64,000 bases of DNA from Chamaecyparis obtusa (taxonomy: Eukaryota; Streptophyta; Pinopsida; Cupressales; Cupressaceae): contig BSBK01003560.1 in the NCBI GenBank assembly GCA_027943335.1, forward strand, positions 1,265,001-1,329,000, given 5' to 3'. The stretch's first letter is position 1. Every line of letters starts with the position of its first letter. Shown piece by piece: positions 11,641-23,330 of this stretch. The translations under genes were made by a program, and so were the position numbers. The notes beneath the pieces are model-generated. The model made no database searches. It saw nothing but the letters and a program-made list of their open reading frames with translations, and was not told where the DNA came from.

Positions 11641-12862
11641 AAAACATTATTGATCAATGACAAAAAAATATGCAATAAACATATATATCATTAACCAACT
11701 GATTTACTGCCTTCTAGTAGACATGAGTATGGTATTCTCAGAATTTAACTGAGATCAGTGACAATGCAACGCCTAAACGAAGAATTTGAATGCAAAAGAT
11801 ATGAAATTGATGCAAGATTAATCTATGTTTTTGGATTTTCTATGCAAAATAACAATGTATGCTATATGAAAAATGATCTAAAAACTTGAAAACAATGAAT
11901 TGAAACTAGCTATGAATGCAAAAACAAGAAAATAATGTTAGCTATGATTCTCCAAAGTGGCACAATCTCAAGAATTTGACAGTATGGCACTACTATTCTC
12001 CAAATTGCACGTGCAAAGATTCTCCAAATTCATGATCGTTTGTGAAGGACTGAGGCTTGTTTATATAGAAATCCAGGGTTTGAGAGCTCACGGAAAGCCA
12101 AAAATCACTCCTTGATTAACTCAAATTGATTGGTGAGTTATCAAGAAATTAGAAATAGTTATCTCAATAAAATCTTGCAAATCAACTTTTTAACTCAAAT
12201 TTAGAAGTTGAGATTACTCCAATCTACTTTCAAACTCACAATCACATGTTGAGTTTGGAAAGTTAACAAATTGAATTCAATAGTTGTTTTTGAGTTTAAC
12301 TACTTTTAAAATTTTTTGCATAGATAATTGAGAGTTTATTTAATTTTCATGTTTTTTATTCTCAACTTAACTAATATAATTTAAAAATAACTAATTTATC
12401 GGTTAATTAATTATTTAATCAAACTTTATCCAAAATTATATTTTTAAATTTGACAATTTGCTTTTAATCAATTAAATAAATATTCAATCAATTATTTTTA
12501 GAAATTGTGATTTATTGTCAAATAAATAATATTAATTAAGGAATTATTTCAATTAAATCTAATTAAATTAATTAAGTGGCTAAATGAAGTTTAATTAATT
12601 AAATATTTAACATATTCAATTAATTGACTTTAGGATAAATAAAATAATATCATTTATCGCCAAATAATATTTAATTAGAAATTATTAGAATAAATTAGGA
12701 ATATTTAGGAATATTCCCCGATGCAGAATTAGAATAGGATCGATTAGGGTTTTGATTATTTGATATTCAGATGTGCCTTAGGTTAGGGCTTTGAGGTCGA
12801 TTTTGATTGATTTGTGGATGTAGGAGGTCACTGGTACTGAAGCCCATTTTTAGGGTATTATA
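11640..12862 (-). repeat. 3' LTR of the Tat-like element
   Basis: On the minus strand the LTR starts TATAATACCCTAAAAATGGGC (one change from a TG start) right after the polypurine tract at 12877-12863. A TATA box (CTATATAAAC) sits at 12068-12060 on the minus strand. The left border is not fixed: no second LTR, PBS or target duplication is visible, so 11640 is only the point where the character of the sequence changes. Confidence 0.4.
12060..12069 (-). promoter_or_regulatory. TATA box of the Tat-like LTR
   Basis: Minus-strand ttctatataaacaagcc is preceded by a stretch ending in caaaccctgg. Its placement about 800 bp into the LTR agrees with a U3 promoter. Confidence 0.4.
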
Positions 12863-12877
12863 TTTTGCCCCTCTTTG
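12863..12877 (-). other. polypurine tract before the Tat-like LTR
   Basis: The minus strand reads caaagaggggcaaaa immediately before the LTR start. This is the usual second-strand primer position in LTR retrotransposons and supports the LTR border. Confidence 0.5.
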
Positions 12878-13836
12878 AATTATTGTGCGAAGCGTGGTGG
12901 TTCAAAGATAAATATGTTTTGATGAAATCTGGACTCAGTTATGTGATGGAGAAACTAATCCTGAAATATTAACCGATTCTGAGATAGAAATCGATTGAAA
13001 GATTTGAAGATGTTGCTTCAGGTCCTAATTGACCAAAGAATTGAGATGATGTTAATGATATCAACAATGAACCTATGATTATCATGAAGAAGTGATAAAA
13101 TATTTGATTTTGAACCTATGATTATGAGGAATTGACTACCTTGACTCTAGACTTGATTGTCCAAAGGAATTGAAAGGGTGCCAAATTTGAACCCTTCTAT
13201 TATGAAGAATCAAGGAAATAAACATTAATGAAATGGTGGTTACAAAGAGTTGATACAATTTACAAGATTAAGAGAATACAAGATTGATATGGATTTCGAT
13301 GAATCTGATATGCCCCAAGCGGTGAGGATTGTTGATGAGTTGGCAATTAGATGTCGTTGTCATCTTGATTGCTAAAGAAAATTTTAATTTTGATTGACAT
13401 ATTTGATTAATGATGTGTAATACCATAACCCCTTCGGGATGGAAATCAAAATCTGGTGAGAAAAGCCAGTGTGAAATGATTAGAAGCAATGTAATCGATG
13501 GTAGAAGTGGTTGTACACATCCGGGGATGTGTTCTGCATTGTTTATGGGTCTTGTTGACCAAGTTTGACTAGGGTTGACCATGAGTTGACCAAGTTGAAA
13601 TTGAGAAGTATGATGCGCGATAATTAGATAAGTGAAGTTTTGGATTCTAAGAGGTCATGAAGGTCGATTATGCAAGAAGTTGGTTGTCCTAGGTCCAAAA
13701 TTTTAAATTGTGTTTTTGACAAAGTAGACTATCTCAAATTTCAATTTTGATGTTGAAAATGGATTCATGACGTCGAAATTAGCTAGGGGTGTAATTTTCA
13801 TACAAAATGGAGCACTTTGAAAATTCAAGTCAAAAC
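12878..13836. other. non-coding spacer upstream of the antisense frame
   Basis: No domain was recognised. The stretch contains repeated gttgacca words (about 13553-13590) and short frames without family resemblance. It would be the 3' spacer of the Tat-like element on the minus strand and at the same time the upstream region of the plus-strand plant-mobile-domain frame. Confidence 0.4.
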
Positions 13837-13846
13837 CTATATAAAG
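13837..13846 (+). promoter_or_regulatory. TATA box upstream of the plant-mobile-domain frame
   Basis: The sequence ctatataaag is a near-consensus plant TATA box, and the next 60 bp are pyrimidine-rich with cattt/tca start-like words. It lies 670 bp upstream of the recognisable coding sequence at 14507; a 5' leader with an intron ending in gttgttgcag (14503-14512) would bridge the gap. No transcript data are available. Confidence 0.45.
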
Positions 13847-14094
13847 CCAAAAGGGGTCATTTTCAATTCATTTCAACCGTTTCACTTTCGAAACCTCGTG
13901 GAGCCCTCTGATAGTAAGAATGGTGGTCCCGGTCTCCTCGCATCGATTTGAGTGCTCTCGATGATACCAACGACCTTAGCAGTATGGACATTCGATAAGT
14001 GGACCTCTAAGCTCATCTTGTAGCCTTTTTAACACATTTTTGAATTACATTTTAGGATTTTTTGAATATTTTTACATGTTTTTATTTTTTCTTC

Positions 14095-14345
14095 ACGAAA
14101 TGTCATAAGACACCTGGTAGCATGTCGTATGACATTTCATGTCCTGACCAAGTGTCATCTCCGTTATAGTATAGTGTCGTATGGGAGACACCCTACTCTC
14201 GTACGACATTTCATCATAGTCATCAGTTTTCGTACGCAAATTGGTAGAATGTCGTATGAGACCCAAGTTTTGTATGGCTTGTTGTATAGTGTCGTACGAT
14301 ATTTGGCACCAGTTTTTATTTCTTGAAATGTCATATGGAAAACAA
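14095..14345. repeat. array of GTCGTATGACA-type half-palindromes
   Basis: Within 250 bp there are about seven occurrences of tgtcgtatgacatttc, gtgtcgtatggga, ctcgtacgacatttc, atgtcgtatgagac, gtgtcgtacgatatt and relatives (tgtcataagacac, tgtcatatgga). The core TCGTACGA is a palindrome and TCGTATGA differs by one base. They occur between the TATA box and the coding part of the plant-mobile-domain frame. Confidence 0.65.
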
Positions 14346-14506
14346 TGAGCATTTTAAGGCATTGAGTGAATTTTTTCAAATTTTTTAACAACTCAGTTGA
14401 TTTTCGTAGCCTTTAATGCACCTTTTGATATGTTCCATTTCTCATTTTACGTGCATTTATGACCGATTTGGAGCGAGTGACTGATGTTCTTTTGTTTTCT
14501 GTGTTG

Positions 14507-15145
14507 TTGCAGGTGAGGTACCCAGATGTTCATGTTCGTGTGTCACATCCAACCACCTAGAGGCTGTGTTTGGCACTGTCGGATCCCATGAGAGTGCATC
14601 TAGCAACATGTGGTTTTGAGTATTTGATAGATTTACCTCATATTCGGGTAAATCATGGACTTATCACTGCACTGGTCGAGAAATTTCACTCTGAGACCCA
14701 GACATTCCATCTCTTGACAAGGGAGATCACCATTACTTTGGAGGATGTTTACTGTATTCTCTGTATTCCATTCCACTGACCATGTTCAGATTACCTGAGT
14801 TCCAGGAACATAGGTTTGTAGGAATTTAGGACCTTGTTCGGGGCCGATGAGTAGATATCACACCAGATACCCTGAGAGGTTTTAGTTCAAAGGTACGAGC
14901 AGACACATAGGATCGAGTGCATTATAGCCAAGATGTTTGGGGGGATCATCATGTCAGACCATCAGCAAAAAGGTCTTCTAATGGGGTGGGCACCCATGCT
15001 TCAGCATCTTATGGCACATCATGTTGAGTTTGGTTGGGGTCAGTTCCTACTGGCCCACATATTTTCGGAGATGCATGAGACAGTCTACCATGAGGGTATT
15101 GACTTGGATATGACTCATCTAAATACTGAGGACCATAGGATATGA
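14507..15145 (+). pseudogene. plant mobile domain (PMD, aminotransferase-like) frame, broken
   Basis: A single plus-strand frame runs from 14507 to 15145 with five stops (near 14561, 14777, 14819, 14852 and 14873). The first part reads GFEYLIDLPHIRVNHGLITA, then LVEKFHSETQTFHL and REITITLEDVYCIL. This matches the start of the plant mobile domain (family pattern: hydrophobic, then L-V-E-x-W-x-P-E-T-H-T-F-H-L, then G-E-M-T-I-T-L-x-D-V). The second part (14933-15145) contains MSDHQQKGLLMGWAPMLQHL and stays in frame. The domain occurs in the host MAIN/MAIL proteins and in transposons (MULE and gypsy). It lies antisense to a Tat-like pol, the position where extra antisense ORFs are known in Tat elements. 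No frameshift is needed, only stops, so the loss is recent relative to other relics here. Confidence 0.7.
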
Positions 15146-15146
15146 T

Positions 15147-15640
15147 ACTAGTTTGCCCCCAAGTTAAAGTATTGATTATGTTGTAACTCTGGTTGCTTGG
15201 TACATAGACCAATTTTATTGAATTGCAAGATATGTACAGAATAAAGCAGGACAAAAATCTAGGAAAATTAAAGACTGTTGTAATAGATGGAGCATTTTGA
15301 TAGAAGTGGAGCCTATTTTCCAGGTTTTCACCATCTTGGCAGAGATTCTACTTTTGCTACCAAGGCGCCTGTTTACCAAGTTTTCACCAAGGTACTTTTT
15401 TTCTTTTTCTTTTTTTTGTATTTTTCATCTTTTCAAATTGTTTTTTGTATTTTTTCATTTTTTTATTTTTTTGTTGATTCATCAAGGCACCTATTGCTAG
15501 GTTTTCACTAGGATGAGCCTTTTTTAAGGACTTTTTTTTTATTTTTAGTTTATTTTTCAGGACATTTTCCACATACTGAATGCCTAAGCATAGAATTTCT
15601 TCAGATGGAGAATGTTGATCGGTTCTCCTTTAGTCATTGA
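15147..15640. other. spacer with T-rich and CTAGGTTTTCAC repeats
   Basis: No gene is seen. From about 15315 to 15515 the words ccaggttttcacca, ccaagttttcaccaagg and ctaggttttcactagg recur around long T runs. The stretch separates the end of integrase from the antisense frame. Confidence 0.4.
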
Positions 15641-16690
15641 GAGTTCATAGGCTCCTAAGCCAAAAGCAGTAGTGATAAAAAAGGGACCCAACCAGTTGGG
15701 TTCAAACTTCCCCTTGTGTTCTCAATGGGATTGATTTTTAGTGTTCTCTCTCAAGACTAGATCACCAACCTAAAATTCTCTGTGTCTGACCTTCTTGTTG
15801 TAGCCTCTAGATATTATTTTCTAATAGACTATGAGATGATCATACACGACTTACCTACGTTCATCTAGTAGTTCAAGTTCTTGTAACCTAGACACTCTGT
15901 AATCGTCATTGGTTACCAAACCATGCATTCTGATTTTGAGTGATAGGATTTCAACCTCAATAGGAAGAACCGCTTCAGCCCCATATACTAAAGTGAAATG
16001 AGTAGCCCCAGTGGGTGTTTTGATACTTGTTATGTAAGCCCAAAGAGTTGAATTTATCATGAGATGCCAATCTCGCCCTATTTTCTTGACTGTGCGGTGC
16101 CATATTTTCAATAGGTTATTATTAGATGCTTCAACTTGTTCATTCCCTTGAGGATAGTAAATAGATGACCAATGTTGAGTTATATTGAATTTAGAACATA
16201 AGGAGTCTAGGTCCTTATTTTTGAATTGGCCTCCATTGTCAGTGATGATGGAGTATGGGATACCATACTAACAAATTATGTAGTTCAGAATAAACATTGA
16301 GATTTGTTTGCTGATTGCTTGTGTCAATGGAACTACTTCCACCCATTTTGTGAAGTATTCTGTTGCAGTAATTATATGGGTATGACCATTTGAAAAATGT
16401 GGATATATGGCTACTATGAGATGAAATGCCCATTGTTGAAAAGGCCATTATGTTGTAAAGGGAATCAAATCTCTTTCTGGCGTGTGAATCAACTTACCAT
16501 GGACTTGACACTTCTGACAATTCTTAGCATATTTCACGGACTTTTTCTCTATATATGGCCAATAGTTCCCTTCCCTAATGATTTTTTGAGCTAATGTTAG
16601 ACCGTTAGAATGCGATCCAAAAATGCCTTCATGGACTTCCTCTAATGTGCATTGTGACTCTTCATGTTCTAAACATCTAAGAAGTGTACT
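15640..16690 (-). pseudogene. gypsy integrase (Tat-like)
   Basis: Integrase inserts the cDNA copy into the host chromosome. On the minus strand the zinc-binding part reads EEVHEGIFGSHSNG then YAKNCQKCQVHGKLIH, giving the H-H-C-C set intact (about 16650-16480). The core shows TDNGGQF (second Asp) and IYYPQGNEQVEASNNN with the Glu of D,D(35)E (about 16240-16120). The open segment 16111-15851 reads LWAYITSIKTPTGATHFTLV and YGAEAVLPIEVEI. The C-terminal part continues as YNKKVRHREF, VGDLVLRENT and KGKFEPNWLGPF across stops. Most catalytic residues are thus still visible although stops break the frame. It lies directly after RNase H of the same element. Confidence 0.85.
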
Positions 16691-16959
16691 ATCCAGACTT
16701 CACTTGTATAGATCATTACCAATGATGACATAACGCGATGGGCTGTGGATAAGGTAGCATTTTCATGGTGGTTAAAGGTATCGGGAATGGTTTGGTCTTG
16801 AAGGTAGGAATATATATTCTTGTAGCAGGAGGAACCATGACCAACAATGGTACAGATCATGTAGATTTATGGGCAATCATAGGCAGGGAATGATAGTGCT
16901 TCCACCAGGAACTCGTAGCATAGCTCATGTTCAGGCTACTGTAGAAGAGATGATAGCAT

Positions 16960-17350
16960 TTCCATGGTGTCAGTAGCCTTGTTCTCCATTCTAGGTATTT
17001 GTTCAAATGTGTTAGAAATGAAGTATTTCTTTAGATCATCGACCATGCACTTGTATGGAACGAGCTTTTCATCTTTTGTTTGATACACATCATTGACTTG
17101 GTGTATGTCTAGTTATGAGTCTCCATGAATGTGTAATTCAATTACTCTCCATTTAATTTCCATTTTCATTCTGTTTAGCAAAGCTTCATATTTAGCTATG
17201 TTGTTGGTGCAAGGGAACTTGACCCTGAATACTTTTGGGATGGAGTAACCCTGAGGTGTGATGAACAATATACCAACTCCAGATCCATATTGCGTATAAG
17301 ACCTGTCAAAGAATAAGCACCATGTTTTGGAAGATAGGTGCTGATAGAGG
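16960..17350 (-). pseudogene. gypsy RNase H (Tat-type, upstream of integrase)
   Basis: The minus strand reads WCLFFDRSYTQYGSGVGILF (the family has W-x-L-F-F-D-G-S), then FPCTNNIAKYEALL, matching T-N-N-x-A-E-Y-E-A-L. The catalytic Asp of FFD and the Glu of YEA are present. Its role is removal of RNA from the RNA-DNA hybrid. A stop follows in the HIHGDS motif (GDS then TAA). The domain ends about 300 bp before the integrase zinc finger, as expected in Tat elements. The right side is cut at about 17400 by the inverted-repeat LINE segment. Confidence 0.8.
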
Positions 17351-17588
17351 CATCAATAAATTCTATCTGCATTGGCTGATCATAAAAAATGGAGCTTCAG
17401 TTAAAGCTTAGAATCTTTTCAGGAGGCCCCTATTTTAGGAGATTTTGAGGAATTTCCAACATAGATGGGGTATCCTTTCTTTTAATACATTATTATAAAT
17501 CTTGAACTCCACACTGGAACCATAACAAATGAGGTTTGTCACCTCATTTACTTTATTACCTCCACTTGACCCCAATTCTCTTAGGACC

Positions 17589-20500
17589 TGCTGGGACTCT
17601 ACAATTTTGGATAAATTTTATAGTATACTTTGAAAATTTCCCTAAGGTTCAATTGAGTGCTTCAAAAGATCATTTTAATGGACCCTAGTTTGAGTGCACA
17701 TAAAAGATGACTTGATGATTTTCATGGGATGCTGCTTGGGACATGTGTTCCTTGCCTATCATTTAACATCTGCAGTTGGTTACAACTCTCATAGTTCAAT
17801 TTTGATATGTTTCAGAGGTACCCATTTGGAGGTCAATGCCATAAGGATTATTGCACTACATTGTAGGCTTGAGAGTGTATCTCCATGCCCATTTTCATAT
17901 TCTTGAAAGTTCGTATGATCAGTTTACTAGGGCTCTTCTATTTGTGTTCTATCCAGTTTGTCTAAACATGAGAATGCAGAAATTTAAGTAGCCCACTTTG
18001 AGATCATACAACTTGCACCTTGTTAGTGATCTTGAGAAATTGAATATTGTTTTATACTTTACACATGGAAATAATATTTTTGGATGATTTCGAGATCATG
18101 ACCAATCCGTTTGACCACTTTGCTCAATCAGTTTCAAATCTGATTTCTACATTTTTCATTGTTTTCAGTTCAGGATGTTCAGAGGGGGTGACTTTGAGGT
18201 TTATTTCTGGATAATCAGTTAATTATTTTGGAAATCTGAATATAACCTTGTTTTCTATGTACGAGAGAGAATCTACGTCCAAGGTTTTAGACCATGAGGG
18301 TCTCATTTGATGGGTTTGCAAAGTCAGAACAAAAGGTGTTTTATACTGATGAATAGTGTTGACAGGATCAACTTCACAGAGTGACCATTTTTAGAAATTG
18401 ATAACTTAATGCCAGATGATTGTTTTGAGATGAGGGTTGTTTCCTTGTTTTCCTTGTATATGAATCTTCTGCCAGAACAAGTGGTTCAACCTCAGCTCAT
18501 CATTTGATATTTTATTGCATCTTCTTCAGAGGCGGTTCCCAGTAATTGTATTTTGCGTTGGCAGAGAAAGTTTAAACAAGTGTTTTCAACTTTTAAAATA
18601 TTTCACCCTATGTAAGATTGTGGATAATCGTCTGGTGGAGTGACTCACTATACTACAAATTTCATGTGCGCCAACTGCCAATATCCTGTGATAAGTTTTG
18701 ATCAGTCTTTTAAGGGCATGACTCGAGACATTTTATTCAACTGGGCGACTTTGCAAAGTTATTAAAATCAAAGGTTTTTAAATGACTAGCTTTGTTTGAA
18801 TCCGTTCCAGATGCACATGTCAGTTACTCAATTCATATTTTGAGGCTTAGTTTATTGAAATCAATTTTTTTTTAGGCTGGACCCACTTGGGGGCCCAGCC
18901 TACCTCATTATTTTAAAGGAAAAATTTGCCACTGTGCCAGGCTTACCATCTATATTTTGCACTACTGGTGAGTTCTTTCTACCTGGTGTATACATGATTT
19001 CATTATTGCTAGGAATGGTTTCTTTTTGTCAATGTGTTCGAGTGGATTTGTGCACGTGTGTGTTTCCTTTTATTCTAGCTCTCACCTTATGGTGGCTGCA
19101 CATACCTTCCATGTATCTCTGGATGCAAGCAATGTGTGGCTGTAAGTATTTGTATGGGTTGTACACACTAAAAGATGGTTCTTTGTGCACCAAATATTGA
19201 AGGCTATACACACCAAACATTTTAATGAAGGCTAAAAATTATTAAAAGAAGGTTGCAGGCATAATCCAAAGTATGTGTGTATGCCTCATGATTGTGCACA
19301 CACCATTCATGGTGTTGCACATACTTTGCAGAAGTTTGTGCACACCAAAAGACATGACTATTCACACCTTTTTAATGCTACCTTTCCCCCATACACACCA
19401 GATAGTAAAGAGGTTACACATGTGTTAATGTATGTTGGGTGCACTATTTGTCAAAGGGCAGTGCTTGCATATTGAAGAGGCATGTGCATGCCTTCCTTGA
19501 GGTAGCGCACACACCCTTTGGGGTGTTGCGCGTGCCTCCAAGGAGTTGCACATGCTCCTTCCTTTTAGGTGTTGCTCGAAGGCCCAGTGAGATGATGAAA
19601 ACATGGCATGTGCAGGTATGTGGGCCGGCCAAACAAAGGATAGTTCTATGGTGTTTTATCCCACATTTTCCAGATTTTATGCGAGGGAAGTATTTAAATA
19701 TAACAACACTCAGTTAGTGTTGAGAAGAGAAGAGGAAGGAAGAGGAAGTGGGGGCCTCCCAAATTTGAGTGGGCCTAGCCAGTTGGCATGCACTTGGAGA
19801 GAATTTTGAAGGAAATATTATTAATTTGAAAAGAGATTAATCCCACATTTTTTGTGTGGACGAACAACATGTTATTCAAAAGGAAGAATGAACAATACCA
19901 TAGTGTCCAAGTGTGGACACCTGGATGAAGGCCAGCCCACGCGTGCATGTAAATCAAGGCAATTATGTTGCATGCGAGTAGATAGACAATGATGTGGCAA
20001 TAGGTCCCATGCAATGTAAGTTAATTTTCATGAAGTGTAAATCTGCAGGTTCAATGCATTGGGATAGGTGCCCAGAGATCAATGGCATGCGCGATCCCAT
20101 AAAGAGAAAGTTGCTCCATCGTTACCATTGCGGCATTACGACAGAGTGACATGTTTCTGTGAGGAGGTTGATAGAAAAGGTCAGGTGCCTCGAGATATGT
20201 TCTTAGATCTAATGGTGGGTGCGATCCTGCGATGAGAAAAGTGTTCGATGGTTAACCATTGCGGCATTATGATTGGGCGACATGTGTCAAGGTGATGACA
20301 TGGTAGTGAAGTTGCAGGTTGGAGCTAAGAACAAACCAGTGGTTGACATGTGGAGAAGATAGTGATGTGGCATTGGTGACATGGCAAGGAGATGATATAG
20401 TTAACTGGATGGTGAGGTGGTCGATTGGACCAATCAGGTGGTGACATGTGGCACATGTGGGCCCGCTCAAATTTAAATGTTTGCAAAAGGATGTAAAAGA

Positions 20501-21780
20501 GAAATCAAAGTCTGGACTATTGAGAAAATTTCAAAAATTTAAATGAATGCAACTGTTCATGGAAAAGTGGCTCGAAGGCTTCATTTTTGCCCAAATATAG
20601 GCATATAATATATCATTGGAAACGAGCAATTCAATGGCGGTGGAAATAACCAGTTTCTCACAAGTGGGAAAGAGCAGTAAAGGCTATTGTATTTCAAAGT
20701 CAAATTTTGATGGGCAAAAGATATTATGCAGAGTGTATTTGTTTTGGAAAGAGACCGATGTCAAGTAGAGATATGTTTTAGGTCTCTTTCCCTTTCTCCA
20801 TATATTGGTATCTTTTCCATATTGTAAGGGTTCTAAAAATTCTTTGTACAATTTCTCAGAGTTGGTTCCAGAGGTGGTCTTTTGGCTGGGTGGGAGGTCT
20901 AGGTTTAGTCTCTGCTTAGTTTGAGAACACTGACTCATGACTTTGCTCTCAGTCTAGGATGTAGTAGATGTTTATCAAACTGTATTGTTATATCAAAGAG
21001 AAAACTTCTTGATTGTTTATTGTCATTGAAGTGGTTTTAAATCTTGAAGCAGGGTATATACAAAGGCAGGATCGTCATACATAATGCTAATACCGTTTCT
21101 CATTTTCTCCATTTGTGTCAATCTTATGAGTTTTTGAATTTTTGATTCACTTCATAGAGTTATGTATATGTTTTCATTTTCCAGTTCTGATTTTAGGATC
21201 AGATTAAATAATGTTATAGATGAAGCATAAATTCATTTGGTTTTCACATGGATGTTTGTAAGCAGGGTGGGTTTGGGTTTTTGTGCGAATGGCTTGGATA
21301 TGTGACAAATAGTTGGATTATGTATATTGCAGTGCATTAGAGGTTTTTCCCAATGGATAAGGAATTGATCAAAAGTGAGTATATTCTACAATGATGTATC
21401 TGGTATGGTTTGTTATATTCCTCAAAGTTTTAAATCATAACCAATCCCAAATCATTCAAAATATTGAGGTTATAGGGCCATTTGTTTAATCATGGTGATT
21501 GAGAATCAATGAATGATTGGTTTTCATTTAGTATTTTCTCACCATCCCATCTTATTTTCTTTGTTCGAATCCAATCCTGGTGTTATAAGGAGTGTTAGCT
21601 TTATTTTTTGGATTAGGTACACCTGCCTTGGTTTTGAAGATCCAGAAGTGCATAGGCTTGTCCCTATAGTTGGTCTAGTTACCTTAAGATCCGTAACATA
21701 TTTGGAATTAACCACTCCTAAAATCCAATCTGAAGGTACATTGACGGCCTAAGTGTGTAAGTCATTTTGAAGAGCCAACA
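17589..21780 (+). mobile_element. solo LTR, 4192 bp, with target-site duplication
   Basis: The right arm of the inverted repeat shows the uninterrupted target (gggggtcctaagag). In the left arm this site is split: ggacc (17584-17588), then TGCTGG at 17589, and CCAACA ending at 21780, then agacc (21781-21785). TG..CA ends with short inverted TGYTGG/CCAACA termini and a 5 bp duplication with one mismatch are what LTR insertion leaves. No gag or pol domain and no second copy of the ends is present inside, so it is a solo LTR. A TATA-like tatttaaatataa near 19691 in plus orientation suggests the strand. The short frames inside have no family resemblance. Confidence 0.75.
19691..19705 (+). promoter_or_regulatory. 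TATA-like box of the solo LTR
   Basis: The sequence agtatttaaatataac is followed by aacactcagt and a purine-rich stretch. It is the only good TATA-like signal in the plus orientation of this LTR and would place the U3/R border near 19730. Confidence 0.35.
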
Positions 21781-23330
21781 AGACCCCCGTAGGTGTATCT
21801 ACAATATCCATTAACACACCTAAACCCTCCGCCTATAAACCCCCTTGAGTATTATTGTCCCACTCCTCTTCAATAGCTACCATATCCAAAAATTCTAGGC
21901 CATTAGGCATGTTCGCAATAGCCTCATCAAATTGATCTAGGTCATCCAAAGCATCAAACCTATTGAACACCTCATCAAACTACTTGTCATTTAGGGTTAT
22001 CATTTGACCTCTTCCCCTATTATGGGTTTTAACCTAAATGAAGCCCTCCTTGTCTTCCATCATAAGATCCTTCCCTATATCTTACTTAGGGGTTGAACTA
22101 ATCGATCCACTTCTAGAGACTCTTGTGGGCTTAAATTTAGGATACATCTATTGTAGATGTCCATATTCATGGTAGATTTAACATCTAAATGGAAGAGTTT
22201 CATAATCAAGTTGTTGGATCCATGGGTTTGGACTTAGCTTAATTTCTATGGAGTCAAGTAGAGGCTTACTCAAATCAATTTATACACAAGCACAAGCATA
22301 AGAAATAATATTTTTCTTCATAGTTTGTCATGAAAGACCCACTAGTTTATCAAGTTGAGCTACCAGTAAATTGAAAATATCATTTCTCCAAAATTCCAAA
22401 GGAAACCATGGAAGCCTCACCCAACTAGAACCCTCAACAAAGTCTCTTTAGTAGGATCAAAACCAACATGCCATGGCTTGATGAATAAACCAACCTGATT
22501 ATAAAATAGGGGCCCACTTCGAATGCCCTATTTTTCCTGATATGGATGAAAAGAGAACCAAAAAGTATCTATTAGAAGCCAACATCACCTCCATTATCCC
22601 TTTGGATTCCATGTGCAACAAGCCCATGACTCCAAGAAAGGTAGTGACACTTGAATCCCCATAAACTTACAAATCAAAGCATGATTAGATAGATAATCAA
22701 TATCTTCCTCAACAAAATCAAGCTTAATCACTAAAACAAGCATGTTGTCACTCTTTGGCACAAGGGAACCATTCACCTTCGAAGGTCTAAAACCCCCTGA
22801 TTTGGGAAGGAATTTCTTCCATACTGTAACTACTAGCTCCAAAGAATGGATTCTCATGCATGATTAGGGAGGATCTTCTCCCAATCATAATGCCTGTGTA
22901 ATGTGTGTTAATGCTTCCTAAATAACCTCTCCACATAGCCATGCAAGGCCAAACCAAGAACAAAAAAAAAATGACTACCCCAAAAACCCCAACCAAAAAA
23001 TGCAAACGCATGGAAGCTCACTAAACTATCTCCCTCCAATCACTAGAGCTCCAAAAAGATACACTAAAACCCAATCTTCTCACCTCCCAACCAATCCAGG
23101 ACTGCCAAAAGACACAACAAAAGTGAAAACACATCGAATAAAAATAAAGGAGATACAAGCTTAAGGCCCCCACGTAACCCCTGCACACACCAGATTGTCA
23201 CCCCCAAGCCAACCCTTCATGCACACTGACAACAACCAAGAAAATGGCTAGGGCATGGATGCCCTAGTCCAGGAGATGAATACAAAGCTCTACCTTCATT
23301 CTTGGTGAAACTTAGTATCAATTACTTTAT

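Larger units (their letters stand above)
11640..17400 (-). mobile_element. Tat-like Ty3/gypsy retrotransposon, 3' half
   Basis: In minus-strand order the block shows RNase H, the integrase zinc finger, integrase core and GPF-type C-terminus, an antisense reading frame of plant mobile domain type, a polypurine tract (caaagaggggcaaaa) and an LTR. RNase H followed directly by integrase with TPTGATHFTLVYGAEAVLPIEVE is characteristic of the Tat group, in which this RNase H is the second, archaeal-type copy. The right side is cut at 17400 where a LINE segment of the inverted repeat begins, so RT, protease, gag and the 5' LTR are missing. The left end is approximate. Confidence 0.65.
17411..23330 (-). 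pseudogene. LINE ORF1 relic in the left arm (split by a solo LTR)
   Basis: On the minus strand the ORF1 starts near 23290 and continues to 21781, then resumes at 17588-17411 beyond the inserted solo LTR. The open piece 22857-22594 contains MLVLVIKLDFVEEDIDYLSN and LICKFMGIQVSLPFLESW, the same DUF4283-like core as in the better preserved ORF1 at 37123-35342 (EIDVAASIFSEHGLICKFKG, PSLPDLHSW). Many stops interrupt it. ORF1 of plant LINEs is an RNA-binding protein of the LINE ribonucleoprotein. Endonuclease and RNase H, present beyond the matching point in the right arm, are missing here because the arm ends at 17401. Confidence 0.7.

Noticed and set aside
15287..15511. Phe-rich frames of 67-74 residues
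   Set aside because: Readings of T runs in a spacer; no family resemblance.
18934..19809. Cluster of Cys/His-rich short frames
   Set aside because: They lie in the solo LTR in a stretch rich in gtgtgcacac words; frames overlap on both strands without domain resemblance.
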